NCBI RefSeq assembly: GCF_000620625.1
Contig: NZ_JIAW01000005.1
Span: 248,001-312,000 of the forward strand
DNA from: Mycobacterium sp. URHB0044
Lineage (GTDB): Bacteria; Actinomycetota; Actinomycetes; Mycobacteriales; Mycobacteriaceae
DNA: 64,000 nt
Reading direction: 5' to 3'
Shown here: positions 16,860 through 25,541 of the stretch, in pieces
Layout of the letters: each line of letters opens with the position of its first letter
How positions within the stretch are numbered: position 1 is the first letter of the stretch
Translations under genes and position numbers: made by a program
The notes under the pieces: generated by a model
Told to the model about the DNA's origin: nothing
Seen by the model: the letters and a program-made list of their open reading frames with translations, nothing else
Databases searched by the model: none

Positions 16860-17557
16860 GCCCATCCATCGACGTGCCTGCCGAGCCGTCGGCATTCTCC
16901 CTCGTGGCGGGGAAGACCGCGCTGATCGTGATCGACATGCAGCGAGACTTCCTGTTGCCCGGCGGTTTCGGTTCGAGTCTCGGCAACGACGTCGATCAAC
17001 TCCTCAAGGTCGTTCCGCCGTTGGCTGCGCTGATCGGCGCCGCCCGCGATGCCGGGATCATGGTGATCCACACACGGGAGGGCCACGAGCCGGACCTCTC
17101 CGACTGTCCGCCGGCCAAGCTGACGCGCGGCGCACCGTCGAAGCGCATCGGCGACCCGGGGAAGTACGGCCGGATCCTGATCCGCGGCGAGTACGGCCAC
17201 GACATCGTCGACGAACTGGCGCCGATCGACGGCGAATTGGTGATCGACAAGCCGGGCAAGGGCGCGTTCTACGCCACCGAACTGCAGGACGTCCTCGTCG
17301 CTGCGGGCATCACGCAACTCCTCGTCACGGGTGTCACCACCGAGGTGTGCGTGCACACCACCACCAGGGAGGCGAACGACCGGGGCTACGAATGCCTGGT
17401 CGTATCAGACTGCGTCGGTTCATATTTCCCCGACTTTCAGCGGATCGGCCTCGAGATGATCAAGGCGCAGGGCGGCATCTTCGGATGGGTTGCCGACAGT
17501 ACGGCCGTGATCGCGGCACTTCCCCAACTCGCCACTACTCCCCTTTCCCAGGTCTGA
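16856..17557 (+). CDS. Isochorismatase-fold amidohydrolase, biuret-hydrolase-like
   Basis: 233 aa cysteine hydrolase with the D27-K132-C165 triad ([29 protein letters not shown]). Stretches [33 protein letters not shown] and [12 protein letters not shown] closely follow biuret hydrolase BiuH and triuret hydrolase sequences as I recall them, more than isochorismatase or nicotinamidase. The expected reaction is biuret to allophanate plus ammonia, feeding the upstream allophanate hydrolase. Start ATG overlaps the amidase stop and GAGGAG lies seven bases before. Ureidoacrylate hydrolase (RutB) is the main alternative, but no rut genes are nearby. Confidence 0.82.
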   Translation: MSPSIDVPAEPSAFSLVAGKTALIVIDMQRDFLLPGGFGSSLGNDVDQLLKVVPPLAALIGAARDAGIMVIHTREGHEPDLSDCPPAKLTRGAPSKRIGDPGKYGRILIRGEYGHDIVDELAPIDGELVIDKPGKGAFYATELQDVLVAAGITQLLVTGVTTEVCVHTTTREANDRGYECLVVSDCVGSYFPDFQRIGLEMIKAQGGIFGWVADSTAVIAALPQLATTPLSQV

Positions 17558-17568
17558 GAGGACTCGCC

Positions 17569-19164
17569 ATGTCTGCCGAAGTCACCGATCCGCCCGCCCC
17601 TCCCCCAGTAGCCGCACCGCCACTGTCCATTCCGTGGTGGACGCGCGGGGACACCAACGCGTTCTTCGGCCTTGGCTTCAACATCTTGGTCAACGTCCTG
17701 ACGTTGACCGGGTTGATGATCGGTGTCATCTCCGTGCCCGCGGGCGATGTGCTCGGCACGGTGCTGCCCGCGCTCGGCGTGGCGCTGATCCTTGGCAACC
17801 TCTACTACACGTTCCTGGCGCGGCGGCTGGCGCGACGCGAAAACCGCACCGACGTCACGGCTTTGCCGTACGGCCCCAGCGTCCCGCACATGTTCATCGT
17901 CGTGTTCGTGGTCATGCTGCCGGTGTACCTGAACACCAAGGACCCGATGCAGGCGTGGCAGGCCGGGTTGGCGTGGGCGTTCATGATCGGCATCATCGTG
18001 ATGATCGGTGCGTTCGTCGGACCGTACATCCGCAAGCTGACGCCGCGCGCCGCGATGCTCGGCACCCTGGCAGGCATCTCGATCACGTTCATCTCGATGC
18101 GTCCCGCCGCGCAGATGTGGGAGGCGGCCTGGATCGGCCTGCCCGTGCTGGCGATCATCCTCATCGGGTTCTTCACCAACATGAAGCTGCCGTTCGGCAT
18201 TCCGGTCGGGCTCGCGGCGCTGCTCGTCGGCACCGCGATCGGCTGGATCGGCGGCTACATGTCGGCACCCGATGTGGGACAGGCGATTTCGGACATCGCC
18301 CTCGGCGTCCCGGACCTGCGAATCGACATGTTGTTCTCGGGTCTTGCGCATCTGGCACCGCTCCTCGGCACCGCGATACCGCTTGGCGTCTACAACTTCA
18401 CCGAGGCGATGAGCAACGTGGAGAGCGCCGCCGCGGCCGGTGACAACTACAACCTGCGCAGCGTGCTGCTCGCCGACGGCGCAGGCGCGTGCATCGGCTC
18501 GGCATTCGGATCACCGTTCCCGCCCGCCGTCTACATCGGCCATCCCGGTTGGAAGGACGCCGGTGGCCGCGCCGGCTACTCGCTGGCCAGCGGCGTCGTC
18601 ATCGGATTGTTCTGCTTCGTCGGGCTTTTCGGTGTGCTCGACGCGCTACTGCCCGTGCCGGCGATCGTGCCGATCCTGCTGTACATCGGACTGCTGATCG
18701 GCGCACAGGCCTTCCAGGCCGTGCCGCGCCTGCATGCCGTCGCGGTCGTGGCGGCGCTGCTGCCCAACCTTGCGCAGTGGGCGAGCGGGCTGGTCGACAA
18801 TGCGTTGAACGCGGCCGGAACATCGGCAGGCGCAGTCGGATTGGACAAGCTCAACGGGGCAGGCGTCGTCTACGAGGGCCTGCAGACGCTCGGTGAGGGC
18901 GCCGTGCTGGTCGGCCTCATCCTCGGCACCATGGTCGCCTTCATCCTCGAGAAGAAGTTCCTCTACGCGGCGATCGCCTCGGCGGTGGGCGCGGTGCTGT
19001 CGTTCATCGGACTGATCCACGCGCCGGAAGTGGCGTGGGCGGCCAACCCGCAGGTGGCCCTCGGCTACCTCTTCTTCGGGATCGTCTGCCTGGCTTACTC
19101 GTTCCTGCCCGGCGCCAAGGATCCCGTCGAGGTCGACGAAGCGGACGTGGTCGCCGGCCACTAG
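17569..19164 (+). CDS. NCS2/AzgA-type permease of the biuret/allophanate operon
   Basis: 531 aa polytopic membrane protein with about 12-14 segments. Features: WWTRGDTNAFFGLGFNILVN at the start, TALPYGPSVPHMFIVVF, and the late pore motif YNFTEAMSNVESAAAAGDNY that matches the NFTEAM/QNVESA region of xanthine/uracil and adenine (AzgA) permeases. GAGAGGA stands seven bases before ATG 17569, 11 bp after the hydrolase gene, so it is the third gene of the operon. The likely cargo is the nitrogen compound degraded by its partners (biuret, cyanurate, a ureide or a pyrimidine-like ring). Confidence 0.85.
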   Translation: MSAEVTDPPAPPPVAAPPLSIPWWTRGDTNAFFGLGFNILVNVLTLTGLMIGVISVPAGDVLGTVLPALGVALILGNLYYTFLARRLARRENRTDVTALPYGPSVPHMFIVVFVVMLPVYLNTKDPMQAWQAGLAWAFMIGIIVMIGAFVGPYIRKLTPRAAMLGTLAGISITFISMRPAAQMWEAAWIGLPVLAIILIGFFTNMKLPFGIPVGLAALLVGTAIGWIGGYMSAPDVGQAISDIALGVPDLRIDMLFSGLAHLAPLLGTAIPLGVYNFTEAMSNVESAAAAGDNYNLRSVLLADGAGACIGSAFGSPFPPAVYIGHPGWKDAGGRAGYSLASGVVIGLFCFVGLFGVLDALLPVPAIVPILLYIGLLIGAQAFQAVPRLHAVAVVAALLPNLAQWASGLVDNALNAAGTSAGAVGLDKLNGAGVVYEGLQTLGEGAVLVGLILGTMVAFILEKKFLYAAIASAVGAVLSFIGLIHAPEVAWAANPQVALGYLFFGIVCLAYSFLPGAKDPVEVDEADVVAGH

Positions 19165-19169
19165 GGAAC

Positions 19170-19246
19170 TCTCCCTGCGCGAGCAGACATAAATGTGCCC
19201 AAAAGTCGTGCATTTTAGGGACATTCACGTCTGCTCGCCGGGGAGA
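19170..19246. repeat. Dispersed palindromic element, copy 1 (convergent gene ends)
   Basis: Arms beginning GCGAGCAGAC and ending GTCTGCTCGC, with further complementary TCTCCC/GGGAGA outside, flank an AT-richer centre. Two mismatches and one bulge interrupt the stem. It lies between the convergent permease and TRIC genes and may act as a two-way terminator. Copy 2 is at 35765-35828. Confidence 0.75.
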
Positions 19247-19249
19247 TGG

Positions 19250-19870
19250 CTACTCGTCGGACGTAATCAACTTCCGCGGGCCGGTCGGCAATCGCCAGTG
19301 AAAGGCCATCGCCGCCAGGCGGACTAGCGTCGCTAGCGCGCTACCGACCGCTACGCCGAGCCATTGCGGTCCGAAGTAGTCGATCGCGACGTAGGTCGCC
19401 GCGCCCAACATCGCCGGGATGGCGTACAGATCGTCGGGGCCCATGACGAGAGGCACTTCGCGGGCGACGACGTCACGCAGCATCCCACCGGCGATGGCCG
19501 AGAGCATGCCGACGAGGGCCGCCGCGAACCAGCTGGCGCCCTCGTCGACGGCAATGGCCGCGCCGGAGGTCGCGAAGAACCCCATCCCGATCGCGTCGAG
19601 AATCAGCACCGCGGTGTTCATTCTGATGATGACGTGGGCGAACGGGGTCGCGATGACGACGGCGATCACCGCGATCGTGATGTTGGGCCAGTGCTCGACC
19701 GAGTACGCAGGCCGGTCGAGCAGCAGATCGCGCAAGATGCCTCCACCGGTACCGGTGAGCACCCCCAGAACCACGATGCCGAACAGATCGAAGCCCTTGC
19801 GGACACCGACGGTCGCGCCCGCGGCGGCGAACACCGCGATACCGACGTAATTGAGAATTGTCTGCAGCAC
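19250..19870 (-). CDS. TRIC-type (UPF0126) cation channel membrane protein
   Basis: 206 aa, about seven membrane helices arranged as two homologous halves. The repeated glycine/arginine motif appears as GGGILRDLLL in the first half and GGMLRDVV in the second, diagnostic of prokaryotic TRIC/YadS proteins. Some bacterial members have been assigned as glycine or other small-molecule carriers, so the cargo is open. It faces the permease gene tail to tail across the palindromic element. Confidence 0.9.
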   Translation of the reverse strand: MLQTILNYVGIAVFAAAGATVGVRKGFDLFGIVVLGVLTGTGGGILRDLLLDRPAYSVEHWPNITIAVIAVVIATPFAHVIIRMNTAVLILDAIGMGFFATSGAAIAVDEGASWFAAALVGMLSAIAGGMLRDVVAREVPLVMGPDDLYAIPAMLGAATYVAIDYFGPQWLGVAVGSALATLVRLAAMAFHWRLPTGPRKLITSDE

Positions 19871-19912
19871 GCCTGCACGTTAGGTGCCCGGCGACCGCCG
19901 TGCGCAGGAAAG

Positions 19913-20296
19913 CTAGTCCCGGATGAACGGGACGTCCGTGGCGGGAGCCAGCACGACGTACATCCGCCGCCACGGATCGTCGCCCTGCAACTGCCACTGG
20001 TGGCCCGTGCCCTCGGTGTCCTCGGCAAGCAGGACGTCGCCGGGGTGCAGCGTGAACTCCTCGCCGTCGCGTGTCGAGAACCGCAGCGTGCCCGTGAGCG
20101 TCACGACCAGTTGGCGGACCGGCGCCGTATGCCACGCCAGGGTGCCGCCGCCTTTCGTCTCCTCGACGGTCACGTGAGCAGCCGCCATGGTGGGCGACAC
20201 CAGGTCCGCGTTGCGGCCGGGGCTCGTCTCGAGTCGGCCGATCTCGACGTGCGACGCGCCGTCCTGACCGGTCCACAACCGGACGCAACGAATCAT
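19913..20296 (-). CDS. Cupin-domain protein
   Basis: 127 aa single cupin barrel: GTLAWHTAPVRQLVVTLTG (motif 1) and LHPGDVLLAEDTEGTGHQW (motif 2) with the metal-type His and Glu. ATG 20296 is chosen because homologues start MIRCVRLWTG; the frame stays open to GTG 20335. Function not known; such small cupins may be isomerases, dioxygenase-like or sensors. It lies head to head with the TetR gene. Confidence 0.78.
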   Translation of the reverse strand: MIRCVRLWTGQDGASHVEIGRLETSPGRNADLVSPTMAAAHVTVEETKGGGTLAWHTAPVRQLVVTLTGTLRFSTRDGEEFTLHPGDVLLAEDTEGTGHQWQLQGDDPWRRMYVVLAPATDVPFIRD

Positions 20297-20370
20297 GCCC
20301 GTCACGGTAACCGCCTCCAGAGAGGTGGCCGTCACACCTCGCCAGACGGGTGGTTTAGATTACCTATGTT

Positions 20371-20392
20371 TTCGTAGTCAGTTGTCTACGAA
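20371..20392. promoter_or_regulatory. TetR operator candidate (TTCGTAG-N8-CTACGAA)
   Basis: Perfect 7-bp arms with an 8-bp spacer. A further half-site, GTCTACG, follows at 20396-20402. The site ends 18 bases before the TetR start, so autoregulation of the TetR-membrane protein pair is likely. Confidence 0.6.
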
Positions 20393-20410
20393 CTCGTCTA
20401 CGCTATCGAC

Positions 20411-20989
20411 ATGGCCGCACGCACACACAGCGCAGACCCCCGCGCCGAACGGGTCCGCACCCTGCTCCGGGACGCGGCGTTCGCGCTGGCCCACGAGCGG
20501 CCCGTCGACCAGATCACGGTCGGCGACCTGGTCGGGCGGGCCGGCGTCAGCAGGCAGGTCTTCTATCAACACTTCTCCGACCGCGACGACGCGGTCGCGA
20601 CGGCCGTCGCCGTCGCGTTCGCCGCCGCCAGCGCCGACATCGAGGGAGACGCGCGCGAACGCGTCACGCGCCTGTTCGACTTCGTCGCCGAACACCGCGC
20701 GATGTACCGCAACGTCGTGCCCAGCGCGGTGACCCAGCGCGTGGTGGCCGCATTCCGCGCCGCACTCCTGCCGGCGTGCGAGGAGATGGCCGCCCAAGCC
20801 ATGCCGGTGCTCGGTTCCATCACGGACATTCCGCCCGAGTCCGTCAGCCGCTTCCTGGTCGGCGGCTTTCAGGAAGTGCTGCGGTCCTGGATGGAAGACG
20901 CCGAAGCAACCGACCTCCGCCGCCGGGTGACCGCCGCGCTCGACACCGTCGATGCGCTGCTCGGTCTCCCCGCCGGCACCAAGCACTGA
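20411..20989 (+). CDS. TetR-family regulator
   Basis: 192 aa. The N-terminal helix-turn-helix is clear: ITVGDLVGRAGVSRQVFYQHFSDRDD (residues about 36-62). The C-terminal domain is unique ligand-binding helices. A 7-8-7 inverted repeat lies just upstream. The next gene, a membrane protein, starts 27 bp downstream on the same strand and is the obvious target. Confidence 0.93.
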   Translation: MAARTHSADPRAERVRTLLRDAAFALAHERPVDQITVGDLVGRAGVSRQVFYQHFSDRDDAVATAVAVAFAAASADIEGDARERVTRLFDFVAEHRAMYRNVVPSAVTQRVVAAFRAALLPACEEMAAQAMPVLGSITDIPPESVSRFLVGGFQEVLRSWMEDAEATDLRRRVTAALDTVDALLGLPAGTKH

Positions 20990-21016
20990 TCCACACCCAT
21001 CACGAAAGGCTCGATC

Positions 21017-22108
21017 GTGGGCAAGCACCACAGCATGCAAGACGCCGGCTCGAACCGGCGCGTCTCCCGGACCGACGTGCGGAACATGGCGCTGGCCATG
21101 GCGGCACTGACCGTCTTCGTCATCGCGATGATCGCCAGCTACTCGGGCGCGTTCGCCAAGCCGACGCTGCACCACCTCGACGTCGCGGTCGCCGGGCCAC
21201 AGCAGGTGGTCGACGCCATCCGTGGCCAGGACACCCTCGCGGTCACGCAGGTCGCCGACGCCACCGCCGCCCGAGACCAGGTCTATGACCGCAAGTCCGA
21301 CGCCGCGTTCGTCGTCGAACCGACCGGCAACTTGAAGATCTACGTCGCGGGCGGCGGCGGGCGCAGCGTCGCCAACGCCGCCGAGGCCGTCGGGCGCGGC
21401 ATCGCCGCCAAGGCCGGCCTCGCCCCACTGGTCGAGGACGTCGCCCCCACCTCGCCGGCTGACCCGCAGGGCACCGTCGAGTTCTACGCCGTGATCTTCC
21501 TGTCCATCGGCGCGACCGTGGGTGCCGCGCTGTTCGGCCGCATGATGGGCAGCGTGCGGCGGCTCTCCACGCTGGGCCTGCGCACCCTGAGCCTGGCCAT
21601 CTATTCGGCGCTGCTTGCCTGCGGGGTGACGGTCTACGTCGACGGCGTACTCGGCGCGCTCACCAGCCACACCTGGCAGGTCTTCGGCGCGCTCTGGCTG
21701 TATGCCATGGCCGTCGCCGGTGCGGTGACCGGCGTGGCAGCCGCCTTCGGCACCGCCGCGTCGATGATCGTCACGTTGTTCCTCGTCATCGTCGGCAACG
21801 CCGCCGCCGCGGGGCCCGTCGGCAAGCCGCTGCTGTCTGGCTTCTACACGACGTTCAACGCGATCGTGCCGCAGGGATCCGGCGTCGCGCTGCTGCGCAG
21901 TGTCGAGTACTTCGGCGGAAACGGTGCCCTGACAGCGATTGTCACCCTGACGATTTGGGGTGCGGTCGGTTGTGCGCTCGCGGTGAGCGCAGTTCTCGCC
22001 CCGAAGGCGTGGACGACCTATCGTGCGAGTCATGACCGCTACCGCGTCCGCCGCGCTGGACGAGACCGAGCAGTACTACGACCTGGGGTCCTATCACCGG
22101 CCGATTGA
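21017..22108 (+). CDS. DUF3533/YhgE-Pip-like membrane protein (ABC-2 type)
   Basis: About 363 aa. One N-terminal membrane helix (MALAMAALTVFVIAMIASYSG), an extracytoplasmic domain of about 125 residues (LHHLDVAVAGPQQVV ... PTGNLKIYV), then five or six C-terminal membrane helices: the layout of SNG1/DUF3533 and ABC-2-type export proteins. GTG 21017 has GAAAGG seven bases before. The last 77 bases overlap the next gene, and the final basic residues look non-homologous, so the natural end could be earlier or a frameshift may exist. It is likely controlled by the TetR upstream. Confidence 0.75.
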   Translation: MGKHHSMQDAGSNRRVSRTDVRNMALAMAALTVFVIAMIASYSGAFAKPTLHHLDVAVAGPQQVVDAIRGQDTLAVTQVADATAARDQVYDRKSDAAFVVEPTGNLKIYVAGGGGRSVANAAEAVGRGIAAKAGLAPLVEDVAPTSPADPQGTVEFYAVIFLSIGATVGAALFGRMMGSVRRLSTLGLRTLSLAIYSALLACGVTVYVDGVLGALTSHTWQVFGALWLYAMAVAGAVTGVAAAFGTAASMIVTLFLVIVGNAAAAGPVGKPLLSGFYTTFNAIVPQGSGVALLRSVEYFGGNGALTAIVTLTIWGAVGCALAVSAVLAPKAWTTYRASHDRYRVRRAGRDRAVLRPGVLSPAD

Positions 22109-23729
22109 CACGCCGTCGCCGCAGGCGCAGGTGTGGTTCGACCGCGGCATGGTCTGGGCGTACGCGTTCAACCACGAGGAAGCGATCCGGTGCTTCGAAC
22201 GGGCCCTGGCGCTGGACCCGAGCCTCGCCATCGCGCGCTGGGGAATCGCGTACGCCGTCGGACCCAATTACAACAAGGCGTGGGACGCCTTCGACCCCGT
22301 CGACCTGGCCGCGTCGCTGGCCAGGGCTCGGATGGAACTCGGCCTGGCGGCCACCGGCCGCGCGTCGGTGGCCGAACGTGGCCTGATCGCCGCGCTGACC
22401 GCGCGCTTCCCGACCGATGACCCGGCGGACGCCGACGCGCTGGCTGCCGGTCACGCCGGCTACGCCGACGCCATGGCCGAACTCGCCGAGGCCTACCCCG
22501 ACGACGTCGACGTCCAGGCGCTGGCCGCCGATGCGCTCCTGAACGTCACCGCGTGGGCGCTGTGGGACACCGCCACAGGAGAGCCGGCGACCGGGTCACG
22601 CGTCGTCGAGGCCAAGCGCATCCTCGACGACGCGCTTGCCACGCCCGCGGGTCGTGAGCATCCCGGCGTCCTGCACCTCTACCTGCACGCCATGGAGATG
22701 TCCGGACACCCAGAGGAGGCGCTGCCCGCGGCGGATCTGCTGCGCGGGCTGGTCCCCGATGCCGGCCACCTGCAGCACATGCCCAGCCACATCGACGTGC
22801 TGTGCGGTGACTACCGCAGCTCCATCGTCGCGAATCAGGTTGCGGTACGGGCTGATCGACGATTCGTCGAGCGCGAGGGACCGCTGAACTTCTACTCCCT
22901 CTACCGTGCCCACGATCTGCACTTCGTGGTGTACTCGGCGATGTTCGAAGGCCAATCGCAGACGGCGCTTGCCGCGGCCGACGAACTCGCCGGGCAGTTG
23001 ACCCCGGACCTGCTCGCCATCGAGTCCCCGCCGATGGCGGACTGGCTGGAGGCGTTCGTGCCGTTGCGCATTCACGTGCTCATCCGGTTCGGCCGGTGGG
23101 ACGACCTGATCGACGAACCGTTGCCCGACGATCCCGAGCTGTACTGCACCACCACGGCGACCATCCACTACGGCCGCGGCGTGGCGCACGCCGCCAAGGG
23201 GCAACTCCCCCAGGCCCGCGCGGAACGGGAGGCATTCGCCGCGGCGTACACCCGCATTTCCGACAGCCGCTACCTGTTCAACAACACCAGCCGCGACATC
23301 CTCGCCATCGCCGGGGCCATGCTGGACGGCGAAATCGCCTACCGCGAAGGCCGTTTCGACGATGCGTTCGTCAAACTGCGCCGGGCGATCGAGCTCGACG
23401 ACGCGCTCCCCTACGACGAGCCGTGGGGATGGATGCAGCCGACCCGTCACGCCTACGGCGCGCTGCTGCTCGAGCAGGGGCACGTCGAGGAAGCGGCCGC
23501 GGTGTACGCCGCCGACCTCGGCCTGGATCCCACGTTGAGCAGGCCGTGCCAGCACCCGAACAACGTGTGGAGCCTGCACGGTTACCACGAATGCCTACGG
23601 CGGCTGGGCCGCGACGCGGAGGCGACGATCATCGGACGTCAACTCGATTTGGCCAGGGCCCGCGCCGACGTGCCCATCCGGGCGTCCTGCGCATGCCGGC
23701 TCGACGTCGAGGACGGATGCTGCGGCTAG
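22032..23729 (+). CDS. Tetratricopeptide-repeat protein
   Basis: 565 aa. TPR-like helices begin with WFDRGMVWAYAFNHEEAIRCFERALALDPSLA (first repeat broken into clear A and B helices) and recur toward the C-terminus (AIELDDALPYDEP; YGALLLEQGHVEEAAAVYAADLGLDP). It ends with a Cys-rich tail (CACRLDVEDGCCG) that could bind metal. ATG 22032 lies inside the preceding membrane-protein gene (77-base overlap). Similar long TPR proteins occur widely in actinobacteria without known function. Confidence 0.82.
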   Translation: MTATASAALDETEQYYDLGSYHRPIDTPSPQAQVWFDRGMVWAYAFNHEEAIRCFERALALDPSLAIARWGIAYAVGPNYNKAWDAFDPVDLAASLARARMELGLAATGRASVAERGLIAALTARFPTDDPADADALAAGHAGYADAMAELAEAYPDDVDVQALAADALLNVTAWALWDTATGEPATGSRVVEAKRILDDALATPAGREHPGVLHLYLHAMEMSGHPEEALPAADLLRGLVPDAGHLQHMPSHIDVLCGDYRSSIVANQVAVRADRRFVEREGPLNFYSLYRAHDLHFVVYSAMFEGQSQTALAAADELAGQLTPDLLAIESPPMADWLEAFVPLRIHVLIRFGRWDDLIDEPLPDDPELYCTTTATIHYGRGVAHAAKGQLPQARAEREAFAAAYTRISDSRYLFNNTSRDILAIAGAMLDGEIAYREGRFDDAFVKLRRAIELDDALPYDEPWGWMQPTRHAYGALLLEQGHVEEAAAVYAADLGLDPTLSRPCQHPNNVWSLHGYHECLRRLGRDAEATIIGRQLDLARARADVPIRASCACRLDVEDGCCG

Positions 23730-23754
23730 ACGTCCCTTGCGTAGAATTCGGCGC

Positions 23755-24240
23755 GTGGCGATCAACGATGAGGACCTCGGTTACCTCCGTCGCTGTGTGG
23801 AGCTGGCCCGGTCGGCGCTCGACGCCGGTGACGAGCCGTTCGGCTCACTTCTGGTCGACGCCGACGGTGACATCCGCTTCGAGGACCGCAACCAGGTCAA
23901 GGACGGTGACGAGACCCGGCACCCCGAGTTCGCCATCGCGCGCTGGGCGACGACCAATCTCAGTCCCGCCGAACGCCTTCGTGCCACGGTCTACACGTCC
24001 GGCGAGCACTGCCCGATGTGCTCCGCCGCGCACGCCTGGGTGGGGCTGGGCCGGATCGTGTATGCCGCGTCATCGGAGCAGCTGGTCTCCTGGCTTCGGG
24101 AATGGCAGGCTCCGCTGTCTCCCGTTGCGGCGCTGCCGATTCCGACCGTCGCGCCCGGCATCGCGGTCGACGGCCCCGCGCCGGAGCTCACCGACGCCAT
24201 GAAGTCGCTGTACGAGGCGAAGTTCCGGCCTGCGCGATGA
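23755..24240 (+). CDS. Nucleoside/guanine deaminase-like protein (CDA fold)
   Basis: 161 aa. The zinc site is seen as H56-P-E58 and C86-P-M-C89 (EHCPMCSAAHAWVGLGRIVY), the pattern of the cytidine/guanine/tRNA-adenosine deaminase superfamily. GTG 23755 is chosen because the conserved N-terminal helix starts at EDLGYLRRCVELA. The stop overlaps the GH13 start (ATGA), so the two are coexpressed. TadA itself is usually elsewhere, so a free-base deaminase is more likely. Confidence 0.88.
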   Translation: MAINDEDLGYLRRCVELARSALDAGDEPFGSLLVDADGDIRFEDRNQVKDGDETRHPEFAIARWATTNLSPAERLRATVYTSGEHCPMCSAAHAWVGLGRIVYAASSEQLVSWLREWQAPLSPVAALPIPTVAPGIAVDGPAPELTDAMKSLYEAKFRPAR

Positions 24241-25541
24241 CCGAACCGGACTGGGTGCGGCACGCGATCTGGTGGCAGGTCTACCCGTTGGGGTTCGTCG
24301 GCGCCTTCCCGGCCGACCCGGCACCGACGGCGGCGGAGCACCGGTTGGGCCGAGTCACCGAATGGCTGGACCACGCCGTGGAACTCGGCGCCTCCGGCCT
24401 CGCGCTTGGCCCCCTGTTCGCCTCGCAGACCCACGGCTACGACACCACGGACCACTACCGGATCGATCCGCGTCTCGGCGACGACGCCGACTTCGACCGG
24501 CTGGTGTCCGAGGCGCGCAGTCGCGGGCTGCGCATCCTGCTCGACGGTGTGTTCAACCACGTCGGCACCGGTTTCCCCCGCCACCGCGAGGCGGCCGACG
24601 GCGGCGACGTCTCGTGGTTTCGCAAGCGCGGCAATGGCTTCGAGACGTTCGAGGGCCACGACGGGCTCATCGCGCTCAACCACGACAACCCCGAGGTGGT
24701 CAACTACGTCGTGGACGTGATGTCGCACTGGCTGGATCGCGGTGCCGACGGCTGGCGTCTGGACGCCGCATACGCGGTGCCGGAGAAGTTCTGGGCGCGG
24801 GTGCTGCCCCGGGTGCGGGAGGCGTTTCCCGGCGCGTGGCTCGTCGGCGAGGTCATCCACGGCGACTACACCGCGATCGTCCGTGCCTCGACGTTCGACT
24901 CCGTCACCCAGTACGAGCTGTGGAAGGCGACCTGGAGCAGCCTCAACGACGGCAACTTCCACGAACTGGACTGGGCATTGCGCCGCCACGACGAGTTCCT
25001 CGACGTGTTCGCGCCAATGACGTTCGTCGGCAACCACGACGTGACCCGCATCGCCAGCAAGCTCGACGATCCCCGGCACGTCGAACATGCCCTGGTCCTG
25101 CTACTGACCACCGGCGGCGTCCCCAGCGTGTATGCGGGTGACGAGTGGGCCTACCGCGGCGTCAAGGAGGAACGGTTCGGCGGCGACGACGCCGTGCGGC
25201 CCGAATTCGCCGCCCGTCCCGAACAGGCCGAGCCCCTCGGACAGGACGTATTCCGGTTGCATCAGCACCTGATCGGACTGCGGCGCAGGCACCCGTGGCT
25301 GCACGCGGCGCGCACCGCGCCGCTGCACCTGACCAACCGGCAGTACGTCTATCGGACGTATGCGGGCGACGACGCGCTGGTGGTCGCACTCAACGTCGAT
25401 GACGAGCCGTTGCGGGTGTCGTTGTCCGAGTGGGGAATTCACGGCCGCGGACGTCTCGTCGCGGGATCGGGCGCACCCGCCGAGACGGCTGTCGACCGGT
25501 TGGACGTCGCGCCGCACGGCTGGGCGATCGTCGCCTCCTAG
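24237..25541 (+). CDS. GH13 alpha-amylase-family glycosidase
   Basis: 434 aa. A (beta/alpha)8 barrel with catalytic D176 (GWRLDAAYA), E205 (LVGEVIHGD) and transition-state D268 (VGNHDVTR); FNHVG gives conserved region I. The C-terminal beta domain is short. No signal peptide, so it acts in the cytoplasm on maltooligosaccharides, trehalose-type sugars or glucosylglycerate-like solutes. Translationally coupled to the deaminase gene, an unusual pairing. It meets the DUF1810 gene tail to tail with overlapping stop codons. Confidence 0.92.
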   Translation: MTEPDWVRHAIWWQVYPLGFVGAFPADPAPTAAEHRLGRVTEWLDHAVELGASGLALGPLFASQTHGYDTTDHYRIDPRLGDDADFDRLVSEARSRGLRILLDGVFNHVGTGFPRHREAADGGDVSWFRKRGNGFETFEGHDGLIALNHDNPEVVNYVVDVMSHWLDRGADGWRLDAAYAVPEKFWARVLPRVREAFPGAWLVGEVIHGDYTAIVRASTFDSVTQYELWKATWSSLNDGNFHELDWALRRHDEFLDVFAPMTFVGNHDVTRIASKLDDPRHVEHALVLLLTTGGVPSVYAGDEWAYRGVKEERFGGDDAVRPEFAARPEQAEPLGQDVFRLHQHLIGLRRRHPWLHAARTAPLHLTNRQYVYRTYAGDDALVVALNVDDEPLRVSLSEWGIHGRGRLVAGSGAPAETAVDRLDVAPHGWAIVAS

